A DNA stretch of 64,000 nucleotides, from the NCBI RefSeq assembly GCF_040739495.1, contig NZ_CP145263.1:1736001-1800000 (forward strand), written 5' to 3'. This DNA comes from Staphylococcus capitis subsp. capitis. GTDB lineage: Bacteria > Bacillota > Bacilli > Staphylococcales > Staphylococcaceae. Made by a program: the position numbers and the translations under genes. Below are positions 1 through 10,117 of this stretch, in pieces; positions within the stretch are counted from its first letter, which is position 1, and each line of letters opens with the position of its first letter. The notes below the pieces were generated by a model that saw only the letters and a program-made list of their open reading frames with translations, did no database searches and was not told where the DNA came from.

Positions 1-1
1 A

Positions 2-3000
2 TACGATGCCTCACTAGATGAATTAAACGATTCTTCAAGTAAAACTTCTCAAGATCAATCGAACAATTCAACTCAAAAAGAACAACAAACTCAAGATGCT
101 AACGAAACAACTTCTAATACAGAAGTCGCTAACACGCAAGATGCTGATAATGAAAATTCACAATCTGAACAACAAGCACAAGAAGCAACTAATAGTTCAA
201 CTAAAGAAGACTTAAAACCAAATAATAGTGAAGATGCTTCACAACCTGATCAACAAAACAGTGAATCTATTTCAGATAAAAATGAGGTTACTTCACAATC
301 TAAAGAAGCAACTCAGCCATCAAATACTGATAATTCAAGTTCAAATGATGATCAACAAGTAAATAACCAATCTACAAACGACCAAGATACAGCTCAAACG
401 CAAGGTACTAAAAACAAGGAGTCAGATGCTACTCAATCATCATCAAACCAAGTTGATGATGATGAAAATAACGAGACTACTGTTACTACATCAAGTAATT
501 CTGATGAACAAACAACTAAAAATTCTAATCATCAGCAATCAAGTGATGAAAAAACTGAACAATCAAGTACTAAAGTAAGTAACACTAATAAATCAGGTTA
601 TAATTTTGACTATGATGATGACACTACTGAAGATACAGATACAACTGATGTTCAAGATTTAAAATCAAATGGTGCAAAATCTCAAACTACTCGAGCTACT
701 AATGATAAACAGCCTCAAATCGCATCATTAACGGCTCAAGCTAAAGACGACAATAGTCAGAAGCCTAAAACTGAATCTAATAATACTAAAAATAATGAAA
801 TAACAAATAAAACTACAACACCTAGTGTGAAAGCTACTAATAATAACGCAACAACTCGTTCAAACCAATCAACTAATGAAAAAGCCACTTCTAGTAATAA
901 TAAAAAAGTGACTACATTCGGTTCAGTAACTAAACCTAGAATGATGTATTCAGTAAATAAGAAAACTACATCTAAAGCCACTTCTTCTTTACCTAAATAC
1001 ACGCCACAAGTTAAATCATCAATCAATGATTATATTCGTAAAAATAATTTCAAAGCACCTCAAATTGAAGAAAACTACACTTCATATTTCCCTAAATATG
1101 GATATAGATATGGTGTAGGTCGTCCTGAGGGTATCGTTGTACATGACACTGCTAACGATAATTCTACAATTGATGGCGAAATTAACTTTATGAAGAACAA
1201 TTATGAATCAGCATTTGTACATGCATTTGTGGATGGTAATAGAATTATTGAAACTGCACCAACTGACTATTTATCTTGGGGTGCAGGTCCAGCTGGTAAC
1301 GAGCGCTTTATTAATGTCGAAATCGTCCATACACACGATTACGCTTCATTTGCACGCTCTATGAATAACTATGCAGACTATGCTGCAACTCAACTTGTTT
1401 ATTACGGTTTAAAACCAGATAGTGCTGAAAATGACGGTCAAGGAACAGTGTGGACGCACTATGCAATTAGCCGATGGTTAGGTGGTACAGACCACGCCGA
1501 CCCTCATCAATACTTCAGAGATCATAACTATAGCTATGCTGAACTTTATGATTTAATTAATGAAAAATACTTAATTAAAACTGGACAAGTTGCACCTTGG
1601 GGAACTACTTCTTCAAGCTCTACTAAACCATCAGGTGGTTCTAGTTCTTCATCAAGTAGCGATAAATTAACTGTAAGTGCTAATAGTGGTGTTGCTCAAA
1701 TTAAACCTAGCAATAGTGGATTATATACTACAGTCTATGATTCTAAAGGACATTCTACAGACCAATCTCAAAAGACTTTATCTGTAACTAAATCTGCGAC
1801 TTTAGGTAATAATAAATTCTATCTTGTTGAAGATTATAATAGTGGCAAAAAATATGGTTGGGTTAAACAAAGTGATGTTGTGTATAATACAGCGAAATCA
1901 CCTGTCAAAGTGAACGAAACTTATAATATTAAACCTGGCGTTAAGTTATATACGGTACCTTGGGGTACATTTAATCAAGAAGCTAGTAAAGTTTCAGGTT
2001 CTGGCAACCAAACATTCAAAGCTACGAAAAAACAACAAATTGACAAAGCTATTTATTTATACGGCACGGTCAACGGTAAATCTGGTTGGGTAAGTAAATA
2101 TTATTTAACTGCCCCAACTCAATCTAAAGCTGCAACGAACACTAAAGTAACAACAGCAAATAGAGCTGCTTCAACTCAATCAACACCTAAAGCAACTCAA
2201 AGTGCAACGACGCAAACTATAAATAAAATAGCGCAAGTTAAAGCTAATAATTCAGGCATCAGAACATCTGTTTATGATAAAAAAGCTAAGAGCGGTGCTA
2301 AATATGCTAATCGTACCTTTATCGTTAGCAAACAACGTACTGAAGGAAATAACACTTATGTTTTACTTCAAGATGGCACACAAAATACACCATTAGGTTG
2401 GGTAAACATTAAAGATGTCACAAGCCAAAACATTGGTAAACAAACGAAATCTTCTGGTCAATATAAAGTTAATTCATCTAATGACGGATTATACTCTATT
2501 GCCTGGGGTACGAAGAATCAACAACTTCTTCCATCAAACATGATTTCTAACAAATCATTTAAAGCTTCTAAATCAGTATATGTTGGAAAAGAATTATTCT
2601 TATACGGAACTGTTAATAGCAGAACTGGTTGGGTTGCAGCAAAAGACTTAACTCAAAACGGTAATGATACTCAAGCAACTCCATATCATTACACATTTGT
2701 TGTTAATAATAATAAGGGGTACTACTATAATGACTTTGCGAATAATGCACATTATTCACTCAATTCTTATTACAATCAACCATTCATTGTATCGAAACAA
2801 ATGCAAGTCAATGGCGTAACTTGGTATTATGGTCAATTAACAAATGGTAAATATGTATGGATTAAACCAACGGACTTATCTAAAGAGTCAATTAAATACG
2901 TTAGAACTGGTATGACTTTAACAAAAGCAGCAAATATTCAAAATAATTCTTACTATAACCCTCAAGTTCAAAGAACAGCAGGAAAATGGGAAGATGCGAA

Positions 3001-3616
3001 TTATGATGAAATTAAAAATGCTATGGATCCTGTTAGATTAGCTAAAGACGATGAGTATAAATATCAATTCTTACTTTTAGATCAACCACAATACTTACCA
3101 GTTTCAGCACTTAATAAATTGTTAGAAGGTAAAGGTGTGCTGGAAGGACAAGGCGCATCATTTAGCCAAGCAGCTAAAAAGTATGGTATTAATGAAATTT
3201 ATTTAATATCTCACGCTTTAATAGAAACTGGCAATGGTACTTCTGATTTAGCTAAAGGTGGAGACATTGTTAATGGTAAATTCACAAATAAATCAGCTAA
3301 AAAATATCACAACGTATTTGGTATAGGCGCATATGATAATAATCCTTTAGTAGAGGGTATTAAATATGCAAAAGAAGCTGGTTGGGATTCAGTATCGAAA
3401 GCTATTATTGGCGGAGCGAAATTTATCGGTCAATCTTATGTCAAAGCAGGACAAAATACGCTTTATAAAATGCGTTGGAACCCTGCACATCCAGGTACAC
3501 ATCAATATGCTACAGATATTAACTGGGCTAATTTAAACGCTCAAGTTATTAAAGGATTTTACGATAAAATGGGTGAAGTTGGTAAATACTTTGAAATCCC
3601 ACAATATAATAAATAA
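2..3616 (+). CDS. atl: Bifunctional autolysin Atl (amidase + glucosaminidase), 5' end outside window
   Basis: This is the major staphylococcal murein hydrolase, secreted and cleaved into an N-acetylmuramoyl-L-alanine amidase and an endo-beta-N-acetylglucosaminidase that act in daughter-cell separation. The frame is open from base 2, so the gene enters from the left and the ATG at 827 is internal. The signal peptide is not visible. Of 1204 visible residues, about 1-330 are a Ser/Thr/Asn/Gln-rich propeptide. Residues about 340-530 are an Amidase_2 domain (VVHDT, WTHYAIS and TDHADPHQYF carry zinc-ligand positions). Residues about 550-960 are GW-type repeats ending in motifs such as YGWVK, SGWVS and YVWIK, which bind lipoteichoic acid. 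Residues about 965-1204 are the glucosaminidase, with likely catalytic Glu1075 in HALIETGNG. Domain order and size match AtlA/AtlE. Confidence 0.97.
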   Translation, partial: YDASLDELNDSSSKTSQDQSNNSTQKEQQTQDANETTSNTEVANTQDADNENSQSEQQAQEATNSSTKEDLKPNNSEDASQPDQQNSESISDKNEVTSQSKEATQPSNTDNSSSNDDQQVNNQSTNDQDTAQTQGTKNKESDATQSSSNQVDDDENNETTVTTSSNSDEQTTKNSNHQQSSDEKTEQSSTKVSNTNKSGYNFDYDDDTTEDTDTTDVQDLKSNGAKSQTTRATNDKQPQIASLTAQAKDDNSQKPKTESNNTKNNEITNKTTTPSVKATNNNATTRSNQSTNEKATSSNNKKVTTFGSVTKPRMMYSVNKKTTSKATSSLPKYTPQVKSSINDYIRKNNFKAPQIEENYTSYFPKYGYRYGVGRPEGIVVHDTANDNSTIDGEINFMKNNYESAFVHAFVDGNRIIETAPTDYLSWGAGPAGNERFINVEIVHTHDYASFARSMNNYADYAATQLVYYGLKPDSAENDGQGTVWTHYAISRWLGGTDHADPHQYFRDHNYSYAELYDLINEKYLIKTGQVAPWGTTSSSSTKPSGGSSSSSSSDKLTVSANSGVAQIKPSNSGLYTTVYDSKGHSTDQSQKTLSVTKSATLGNNKFYLVEDYNSGKKYGWVKQSDVVYNTAKSPVKVNETYNIKPGVKLYTVPWGTFNQEASKVSGSGNQTFKATKKQQIDKAIYLYGTVNGKSGWVSKYYLTAPTQSKAATNTKVTTANRAASTQSTPKATQSATTQTINKIAQVKANNSGIRTSVYDKKAKSGAKYANRTFIVSKQRTEGNNTYVLLQDGTQNTPLGWVNIKDVTSQNIGKQTKSSGQYKVNSSNDGLYSIAWGTKNQQLLPSNMISNKSFKASKSVYVGKELFLYGTVNSRTGWVAAKDLTQNGNDTQATPYHYTFVVNNNKGYYYNDFANNAHYSLNSYYNQPFIVSKQMQVNGVTWYYGQLTNGKYVWIKPTDLSKESIKYVRTGMTLTKAANIQNNSYYNPQVQRTAGKWEDANYDEIKNAMDPVRLAKDDEYKYQFLLLDQPQYLPVSALNKLLEGKGVLEGQGASFSQAAKKYGINEIYLISHALIETGNGTSDLAKGGDIVNGKFTNKSAKKYHNVFGIGAYDNNPLVEGIKYAKEAGWDSVSKAIIGGAKFIGQSYVKAGQNTLYKMRWNPAHPGTHQYATDINWANLNAQVIKGFYDKMGEVGKYFEIPQYNK

Positions 3617-3633
3617 ACAGTAATTAATACTAA

Positions 3634-3674
3634 GGCATCTCTTAAGTAAAATAACTAAGAGATGCCCTTTTTTC
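3634..3674 (+). terminator. Rho-independent terminator of atl
   Basis: GGCATCTCTTA pairs with TAAGAGATGCC around a short A-rich loop and is followed by a T-run, 18 bases after the atl stop codon. Confidence 0.85.
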
Positions 3675-3711
3675 GTTTTATATCTAAAATCTAACATACG
3701 TCTCACTTTGA

Positions 3712-3766
3712 ATATAAAAAATAAGCAACTTATATCAGTAATAAAATATTACTTATAAGTTACTTA
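3712..3766 (-). terminator. Terminator of the atlR-like gene
   Basis: A long imperfect hairpin (arms around TAAGTAACTTATA and TATAAGTTGCTTA in the minus sense) is followed by T-rich sequence on the minus strand, downstream of the MarR-type gene. It lies back to back with the atl terminator. Confidence 0.6.
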
Positions 3767-3834
3767 CCTTTTTAGTCAAATATTTGTTTAAATGTATATT
3801 GCACTTTAAAGCAAAAATTAAAATATTTACTAAA

Positions 3835-4254
3835 CTAAATATAAATATGTCTACTGTTCAATTTATCTAATAATTGATTAAGACTTTCTATTTCTTTAGG
3901 TGTTAAACATTGGCATCTTGCTTCGATTAATTCACATCTCGCTGTATTAATTTGTTGAATAAGTGCACGAGCCTCATCAGTTAATATTAACTCCTTGCAA
4001 CGTAAGTCCTCATGAGATTGTTGACTCGTAATATAACCTTTAAGTACAAGCTTTTTAATCCATCGTGAGACAATCGATTGTTCTCTACTAATCTTCATAG
4101 TTAAATCATACTGTGATAAGCGATCATAATTATATAAAATACGTAATAATTCTAACTGTTCAGAGGTTATATCTGTGCGTTGTCCAAAACGTCTGTTTAC
4201 TAAATTTAAATCATTATTTGTGAGTGTTATAAGTTTTTCAAGTTGTTTATACAT
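3835..4254 (-). CDS. atlR: MarR-family transcriptional regulator (AtlR-like)
   Basis: The 139-residue protein has the usual length and winged-helix pattern of MarR regulators: an N-terminal dimerisation helix, a helix-turn-helix at about residues 50-75 (LTMKISREQSIVSRWIKKL), and a wing followed by C-terminal helices. It is convergent with atl and divergent from the acyltransferase gene. In staphylococci the MarR-type gene next to atl has been described as a repressor of autolysin expression (AtlR). I use that symbol from position and family, not from a sequence comparison. The ligand is unknown. Confidence 0.75.
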   Translation of the reverse strand: MYKQLEKLITLTNNDLNLVNRRFGQRTDITSEQLELLRILYNYDRLSQYDLTMKISREQSIVSRWIKKLVLKGYITSQQSHEDLRCKELILTDEARALIQQINTARCELIEARCQCLTPKEIESLNQLLDKLNSRHIYI

Positions 4255-4407
4255 GTTGTTCTACTCCACTATTTAATGTTTTTAATATTATATTCTTTAT
4301 TTATAAAATATACAATACTATTATACACTTTGCACAAATTCGTTGCATATCTACCTAAAAGTATACTAAATTATAATAAGTCTATTTAGAGAAAAAGGAG
4401 ACGCTTT

Positions 4408-5415
4408 ATGACAGCTATCAAAGATAGGGATTATTTTTTCGATAATGCCCGAGCATTTTTAATATTTCTAGTTGTCTTTGGACATCTTTTACAACCTTAT
4501 ACTTCCGAAGATAAATTTTTATCAGCATTATACCTTTTAATTTATAGTTTTCATATGCCTACGTTCTTATTTATTTCGGGATATTTTGCGAAGAATCTTG
4601 ATAAACCACATTATTTAGAGAAAATCGCTAAAAAATTACTTGTACCTTATATCATTTTTTTCGCATTCTTTTCTATATATTATTACTTAACTGGCAAAGA
4701 AGACGCTATACAGTTAGATCCATTTAATCCAGTCTTTGCCCTATGGTTCTTACTCACGCTATTCTTCTTCCATGTTGTATTAGTGATTGTACGAAGATAC
4801 AATCCATATATTGTTTTATCTGTGTCTATATTAGTTTCTGTGCTTGCGGGTTTTTCAGGTAATATAGATAGTTATATGAGTATTTCAAGAACAATCGTCT
4901 TCTTTCCTATCTTTTATATAGGCCATTTAGTCACTAAAGAACAAACAATGAAATTAAGAAATAAAAAATGGGTACCTATATCAATCATCATTCTTATAGG
5001 CTTCTTTATAGGATATGTTCTACACCCTATTAATGGTGATTGGTTACTAGGCAGTTCACCCTATATATCACTCGAAAATCATGGTGGCGATATGTATAGT
5101 CCATTTAAACGTTTAATACACTATATAATTATTCTAGTCACTATGGGGGCATTCTTAAATCTGACATCGCAAAAGAAGCGCTTCTACACGTATATAGGAC
5201 GAAGAACGATGTTTGTATATTTATTACATGGCATTGTTATTGGTGTATTAAGAGGCTTTGCTATATATCCGTTTAAAGATACGATTTCAATATTCACTTA
5301 TTTATTCTTAATCATTACTACACTAATCATCGTACTCGTATTATCATCAAGATTTGTGTGTAAATGGACCAATCCTGTTATCAACTTACGGAAACCAGCT
5401 GATTTCAGAGACTAA
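4408..5415 (+). CDS. Acyltransferase 3 family membrane protein
   Basis: A 335-residue polytopic membrane protein with about ten hydrophobic segments. The N-terminal pattern DYFFDNARAFLIFLVVFGH resembles the start of Acyl_transf_3 proteins (IcaC/OatA membrane-domain type), in which an early His is important. It has no extracellular SGNH domain and so is not OatA. A good RBS (AAAAAGGAG) precedes the ATG. It probably modifies an envelope polymer or small molecule, but the substrate cannot be told. It is the conserved neighbour of atl in staphylococci. Confidence 0.8.
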   Translation: MTAIKDRDYFFDNARAFLIFLVVFGHLLQPYTSEDKFLSALYLLIYSFHMPTFLFISGYFAKNLDKPHYLEKIAKKLLVPYIIFFAFFSIYYYLTGKEDAIQLDPFNPVFALWFLLTLFFFHVVLVIVRRYNPYIVLSVSILVSVLAGFSGNIDSYMSISRTIVFFPIFYIGHLVTKEQTMKLRNKKWVPISIIILIGFFIGYVLHPINGDWLLGSSPYISLENHGGDMYSPFKRLIHYIIILVTMGAFLNLTSQKKRFYTYIGRRTMFVYLLHGIVIGVLRGFAIYPFKDTISIFTYLFLIITTLIIVLVLSSRFVCKWTNPVINLRKPADFRD

Positions 5416-5446
5416 CAATCTAATTATTAATCATAGATGTATTTTT

Positions 5447-5546
5447 ATACCGAAATGTAGTACTCAAAATATGTTATGATAGTAATAATTTGAAAGAATT
5501 ATGAGACTATTTTAACAATTCAAATACTACATTTTGGTATTTTTTT
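5447..5546 (+). promoter_or_regulatory. Extended -10 promoter framed by a 17-bp inverted repeat, upstream of the aminotransferase gene
   Basis: ATACCGAAATGTAGTAC (from 5447) is mirrored by ATACTACATTTTGGTAT (5524-5540) with one mismatch. The arms enclose about 60 bases that contain an extended -10 element (TG at 5472, TATGAT at 5475-5480). The right arm runs directly into a T-run and then the RBS AGAGGTG. The arms could be operator half-sites. Alternatively, in transcripts reading through from the upstream gene, they could form a long-looped terminator. Confidence 0.5.
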
Positions 5547-5563
5547 AGAGGTGTTTTTCGAAA

Positions 5564-6736
5564 ATGAAGTTATCATTAAATACAAATTCAAAATTTTTAA
5601 GAGCGCCAAGTATACGTCAATTTTCAAACAGAATGAAACACATTGATGATTGTGTGAACTTAACTATCGGACAACCAGATTTTCCAATGCCTGATGTTGT
5701 TAAAGAAGCTTATATCAGTGCAATTAAAGAAGATAAGACAAGTTATTCCCACAATAAAGGCCTCCCAGAAACACGACAAGCAATTAGTAATTATTTCAAA
5801 AAGAAATACGGTTTCGAATATAGTGAAGAAGAAATTATTATTACGAATGGAGCTAGTGAAGCGCTTGATACATCATTAAGAAGTATGATTGAACCTGGTG
5901 ATGAAATATTAATTCCTGGTCCAGTGTATGCAGGTTATATACCATTGATTGAAACACTCGGTGGTACACCTATTTATATGGATACTACACAATCCGAATT
6001 CAAAGTGACACCCGAACTCATTAATAGCCATATTACAGAAAAAACGAAAGCTATTTTACTCAACTACCCTACTAACCCTACTGGCGTTATACTTGAACGT
6101 TCTGAGGTCAAAGCCATAGTAAATACACTTGTTGATAAACATCTTTTTATCATTAGCGATGAAATCTACGCTGAAAATACTTTTAAAGGCACCCATACAT
6201 CCTTTGCGGAATTCACAGAGATTCGTGATCAATTGTTACTTATTGGTGGTTTAAGTAAATCTCATTCAGCTACAGGTATTCGTATTGGTTTCCTCATTGG
6301 CCCAGAATATTTAATTGAAAAGTTAACATTTATGCATGCGTATAATTGTATTTGTGCAAATGTACCTGCTCAAATTGCTTGTATTGCAGCTTTAAACGAG
6401 GGATTAGAAGCACCACAATATATGAACGATGCTTACATTAAACGTCGCGATTATTTAAAAAATAAACTTGAATCACTTGGTTTTGAATTAACTGCTCAAC
6501 CGGAAGGCGCATTTTATATTTTCCCAAGTATTAAAAAATTCACTGAAAATGACTTCGATTTCTGTGTAGATGTATTAGAACAAGCACATGTCGCAATGGT
6601 TCCTGGATCATCATTTACAGATATGGGTAAAGGATATATTAGAATTTCATATGCTTATGAGATGGATATGCTTAAAGAAGGAATGCGTCGCTTAGAAAAT
6701 TATTTAAATCAAAATTATCCTGATAAGATGAAATAA
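5564..6736 (+). CDS. PLP-dependent class I/II aminotransferase (PatA-like)
   Basis: The 390-residue protein is a full-length fold-type I aminotransferase. NYPTNPTG (about residue 167) and SDEIYAE are cofactor-pocket motifs. The PLP lysine lies in GLSKSHSATGIRIGF (about residues 223-238), and the C-terminal part contains YIRISYA, with the carboxylate-binding Arg. The closest family by motif is Bacillus PatA/DapX, the N-acetyl-LL-diaminopimelate aminotransferase group. A role in lysine/DAP metabolism is an inference, and other amino-acid substrates are possible. It is preceded by an unusual inverted-repeat leader. Confidence 0.85.
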   Translation: MKLSLNTNSKFLRAPSIRQFSNRMKHIDDCVNLTIGQPDFPMPDVVKEAYISAIKEDKTSYSHNKGLPETRQAISNYFKKKYGFEYSEEEIIITNGASEALDTSLRSMIEPGDEILIPGPVYAGYIPLIETLGGTPIYMDTTQSEFKVTPELINSHITEKTKAILLNYPTNPTGVILERSEVKAIVNTLVDKHLFIISDEIYAENTFKGTHTSFAEFTEIRDQLLLIGGLSKSHSATGIRIGFLIGPEYLIEKLTFMHAYNCICANVPAQIACIAALNEGLEAPQYMNDAYIKRRDYLKNKLESLGFELTAQPEGAFYIFPSIKKFTENDFDFCVDVLEQAHVAMVPGSSFTDMGKGYIRISYAYEMDMLKEGMRRLENYLNQNYPDKMK

Positions 6737-6783
6737 TTACTTGTAAGGTAATTCATTTTTAAATAAAATACTTACAAATACAA

Positions 6784-6823
6784 AAATCCACTTGATTGAT
6801 ATTCTACAATCAAGTGGATTTAT
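6784..6823. terminator. Bidirectional terminator between aminotransferase gene and menB
   Basis: AAATCCACTTGATTG and CAATCAAGTGGATTT form a perfect 15-bp stem with a 7-base loop, A-rich on one side and T-rich on the other. It lies between two convergent genes. Confidence 0.9.
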
Positions 6824-6842
6824 TTATATTCTCACTAAACGC

Positions 6843-7661
6843 TTATGGGAATTTAGGGAATTGGTCAAAGTCAGGATCACGTTTTTCTTTGAAAGCGTCG
6901 CGTCCTTCTTTCGCTTCATCAGTTGTGTAGTAAAGTAGTGTTGCGTCTCCAGCCATTTGTTGTAAACCAGCTAAACCGTCTGTATCGGCATTCATAGCTG
7001 CTTTTAAGAAACGTAAAGCAGTTGGTGAATGTTTCATCATGTCTTTACACCATTGAACTGTTTCGTCTTCAACTTTATCTAAAGGTACTACTGTATTAAC
7101 TAAGCCCATATCTAAAGCTTCTTGAGCATTGTATTGACGGCATAAGTACCAAATTTCTCTCGCTTTTTTATGACCAACGATACGCGCTAAGTAACCAGAA
7201 CCATAACCAGCATCGAATGAACCTACTTTAGGTCCAGTTTGACCAAAGATTGCATTGTCTGCAGCGATAGTTAAGTCACAAACTACATTTAATACGTTAC
7301 CGCCACCAATAGCATAGCCTCTAACCATTGCGATAACCGGTTTTGGAATAACGCGAATTAAACGTTGTAAATCTAATACATTTAAACGAGGAATCTCATC
7401 TTCACCTACATAACCACCGTGACCACGTTTCTTTTGATCTCCGCCTGAACAGAATGCTTTGTCTCCTTCACCAGTTAAGATAATAACTGATACATTTTGA
7501 TCATCACGTGCACGTGAGAATGCATCAATCATTTCAGCGACTGTTTTAGGTGTAAACGCATTACGTACTTCAGGACGATTAATCGTTACCTTTGCAATCC
7601 CTTCGAAAAATTCATATTTAATTTCATCATATTCTCTAAGTGTTTCCCACTGTCTAGTCAT
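6843..7661 (-). CDS. menB: 1,4-dihydroxy-2-naphthoyl-CoA synthase
   Basis: MenB closes the second ring of the naphthoquinone nucleus, converting o-succinylbenzoyl-CoA to DHNA-CoA in menaquinone synthesis. The 272-residue protein shows the crotonase fold: EVRNAFTP near residue 35, the oxyanion-hole segment [15 protein letters not shown] (about residues 70-85), AIGGGNVL, and the [20 protein letters not shown] block typical of MenB. It overlaps menH by 8 bases and is the last gene of menF-D-H-B. Confidence 0.97.
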   Translation of the reverse strand: MTRQWETLREYDEIKYEFFEGIAKVTINRPEVRNAFTPKTVAEMIDAFSRARDDQNVSVIILTGEGDKAFCSGGDQKKRGHGGYVGEDEIPRLNVLDLQRLIRVIPKPVIAMVRGYAIGGGNVLNVVCDLTIAADNAIFGQTGPKVGSFDAGYGSGYLARIVGHKKAREIWYLCRQYNAQEALDMGLVNTVVPLDKVEDETVQWCKDMMKHSPTALRFLKAAMNADTDGLAGLQQMAGDATLLYYTTDEAKEGRDAFKEKRDPDFDQFPKFP

Positions 7662-8457
7662 TTTGCTCCTCCTTTAAAAAACCTAATATTATTGTATCAA
7701 ATTCCGCACTATCTTCCACATGAATTGTATGCCCAACATCTGAAACTTGCACAGTATGACTATTAGGTATTTCCTCTTTTAATTTCTGTCCTATTTGAAC
7801 AAACTTTTCGTCTTTTTCACCAGTTAAAATTAACGTACGAACACTTAGCGACGACACGTGTGGCCAAAGATTCGGCATATTGCCCGTACCATAATCACGA
7901 AGCGCTTTAGCCAACCTCACAGGGTTCTGGCTCATTCGATTCGCCCTAATAGCCTTTCGCACCTCAGCATCCAATTCATACTGCGACCGGAAAAGCGGCA
8001 ACTTCTCCCAATCATTCACAAAGATTTCCAATCCAGCAATTTCAAGCACCTTCGCACGAGCAGCATCCACTTGAACACGTTCCACTTTATCCGCTTCCGA
8101 TTGAATCCCCGCTGAAGTACTTTCTAAGAGCAGCCCACGTAGCGCTACACTGCCATTCAAAGCATAGTATAGCGCTACGCGGCCGCCCATAGAATAACCA
8201 AGTAGGTACACGTCATACATGTCATATTGAGACAATACCTCATCAAGTGCATGAGCAATATACGGGAAATCCCAAGTATCATTCATGTCTGAAGTATCCT
8301 TACCATGTCCGGGTAAATCAATAGTTAATACGTTCACATGTTGGCTAAGTTGTTCAATATGACTGTCATACGTCGTTGAATCACTAATAAACCCATGCAA
8401 CATCACAAGTAATTGTTTGCTATCATTTTGAGATTTAAAAAAATTATAATTTAACAT
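7654..8457 (-). CDS. menH: MenH, SHCHC synthase (alpha/beta hydrolase)
   Basis: MenH removes pyruvate from SEPHCHC to give SHCHC. It is an alpha/beta-hydrolase: MLHGF near residue 25 (oxyanion hole), the nucleophile elbow [11 protein letters not shown], and the catalytic His in VGHTIHVED near the C-terminus. The frame can begin at a GTG at 8469, but GAGTG is better spaced for the ATG at 8457 (MLNYNFFK), which I prefer. That gives 267 residues and a 14-base overlap with menD. Confidence 0.93.
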   Translation of the reverse strand: MLNYNFFKSQNDSKQLLVMLHGFISDSTTYDSHIEQLSQHVNVLTIDLPGHGKDTSDMNDTWDFPYIAHALDEVLSQYDMYDVYLLGYSMGGRVALYYALNGSVALRGLLLESTSAGIQSEADKVERVQVDAARAKVLEIAGLEIFVNDWEKLPLFRSQYELDAEVRKAIRANRMSQNPVRLAKALRDYGTGNMPNLWPHVSSLSVRTLILTGEKDEKFVQIGQKLKEEIPNSHTVQVSDVGHTIHVEDSAEFDTIILGFLKEEQND

Positions 8458-10117
8458 TAACGATATCACTCAATTTCTTATATAAAATTTGATGTTGTTG
8501 TAAATTATCTTCTCGACTTGTTAATACTTCATATATATGAGAACCCATCGCTGATAATTCCATGTATTTAAAATCTGTTAAGTTTTCAAAGCGATCAAAA
8601 GTAAAATCATATAATAGCGCAGTATGCTCGAAGTCTAAACCTGTAGGTGTGCCGAATAATTTCTCGAAATATTCATTCGCTGAATCTTTTTGTGGTAAAT
8701 AAGAGAAGATACCACCACCATCGTTATTAACAAGCACAATATTAATATGAATATCATTTAATTTCGCCATTAATAAACCATTCATATCATGATAAAAAGA
8801 TAAATCTCCAATCAAGAGCGTCACATTCTTATGAACTGCCATACCTATCGCGGTTGAGACAACGCCATCAATACCATTTGCGCCGCGATTTGCATAAACT
8901 TCCGCTTCAGTTTCAAACATTAAATTATCAACATCTCGAATCGGCATACTATTTCCAACGAAAAACGCATCTTCTTTTGATAATTTATGAATCAGTTCAC
9001 CCACATAAGCAGCTTCATCAGTTGCATGATTCAAGTAATCTTTAATTTCAATGCGAGATTGTTGTTCTAATGATTGCCACAATTCTAACCAATCTTTACG
9101 TTGAACACTCTCTTCCTCAATTAATGATCTAAAGAAATCGTTCGCTGAAATTTCATAAGATATATGTGGTGGTGTTGGAAATACATCAATTTTATCATTA
9201 TTTTGTACTAATATTTGATAAGCTGATGTTCGTTTAAGCCATTGATTTAACTTTTTAGAAATCACAGGTTTACCAACACGAATAACAAAGTCTACATCTA
9301 AATCCAAACCTGCACGATAGAGTAAATCATATGTGGTAATCACATTAGGATGGTTATATTTACGTAATTGGCTCAATGGATCAGCCAATATAGGCAAGTC
9401 ATAAATTGTAGAGTATTTCAGAATTTGATCGACCTCTTGATGTTGCATATCTCCAACAATAATAAGTCCCTTTTTCTTCTGTAATGTCGCACTAATATCA
9501 TGTACAGCAATACTCTTTTGATAGTGTGGTAATGTTTTATTCTCGGATGTGAGTAAATCAACACGATTCATATCAGGAGTCAGAGGCTCCCTAAATGGCA
9601 TGTTGAAATGTATTGGACCACGATGCGGTCCATATAGATATTGGCTTGCAATCTGCATCTGATAATGTATCGTGTCTAGCAATTGCGTACTACCATCTGC
9701 GATAGGTAAATCAAATTGGAAATTAACATAGTTACTAAACATGTTCACTTGATTAATCGCTTGAGGTGCACCCACACTACGCAATTCATGAGGTCTATCG
9801 CTTGTTAATACGATTAAAGGCAATCTACTAATCTGGCTTTCAGCGATGGCTGGTGTATAGTTCGCAGCTGCTGTTCCTGACGTACATAATATCGCGACTG
9901 GTTTTTTACTTCCTTTAATAAGTCCTAATGCGAAAAATGCTGCGCTTCGTTCATCAGGATGTATCCAGGTTTTAATTTTCGGATGTGCCTCAAATGCAAG
10001 AGCTAACGGCGTTGAACGTGAACCCGGGCTAATCACCACTTCACGTACGCCATATGCATATAATTCCGACGCAAATGTGAAAACTTGTTGCGTCAATGCA
10101 TCGCTATGATTTGTCAT
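8444..10117 (-). CDS. menD: SEPHCHC synthase
   Basis: MenD is a ThDP-dependent enzyme that adds the succinic-semialdehyde unit from 2-oxoglutarate to isochorismate. The 557-residue protein has the N-terminal pyrimidine-binding domain ([31 protein letters not shown]), a central domain, and the C-terminal diphosphate-binding domain. In the latter the motif starts at [13 protein letters not shown] and ends at VNNDGGGIF. It overlaps menF by 14 bases and menH by 14 bases, so the four genes are translationally coupled. Confidence 0.96.
   Translation of the reverse strand: MTNHSDALTQQVFTFASELYAYGVREVVISPGSRSTPLALAFEAHPKIKTWIHPDERSAAFFALGLIKGSKKPVAILCTSGTAAANYTPAIAESQISRLPLIVLTSDRPHELRSVGAPQAINQVNMFSNYVNFQFDLPIADGSTQLLDTIHYQMQIASQYLYGPHRGPIHFNMPFREPLTPDMNRVDLLTSENKTLPHYQKSIAVHDISATLQKKKGLIIVGDMQHQEVDQILKYSTIYDLPILADPLSQLRKYNHPNVITTYDLLYRAGLDLDVDFVIRVGKPVISKKLNQWLKRTSAYQILVQNNDKIDVFPTPPHISYEISANDFFRSLIEEESVQRKDWLELWQSLEQQSRIEIKDYLNHATDEAAYVGELIHKLSKEDAFFVGNSMPIRDVDNLMFETEAEVYANRGANGIDGVVSTAIGMAVHKNVTLLIGDLSFYHDMNGLLMAKLNDIHINIVLVNNDGGGIFSYLPQKDSANEYFEKLFGTPTGLDFEHTALLYDFTFDRFENLTDFKYMELSAMGSHIYEVLTSREDNLQQHQILYKKLSDIVNVKL

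Noticed and set aside
757..1026. 89-codon minus-strand ORF within atl
   Set aside because: It is antisense to the low-complexity propeptide of atl, where codon bias produces open minus frames. No RBS and no recognisable protein.
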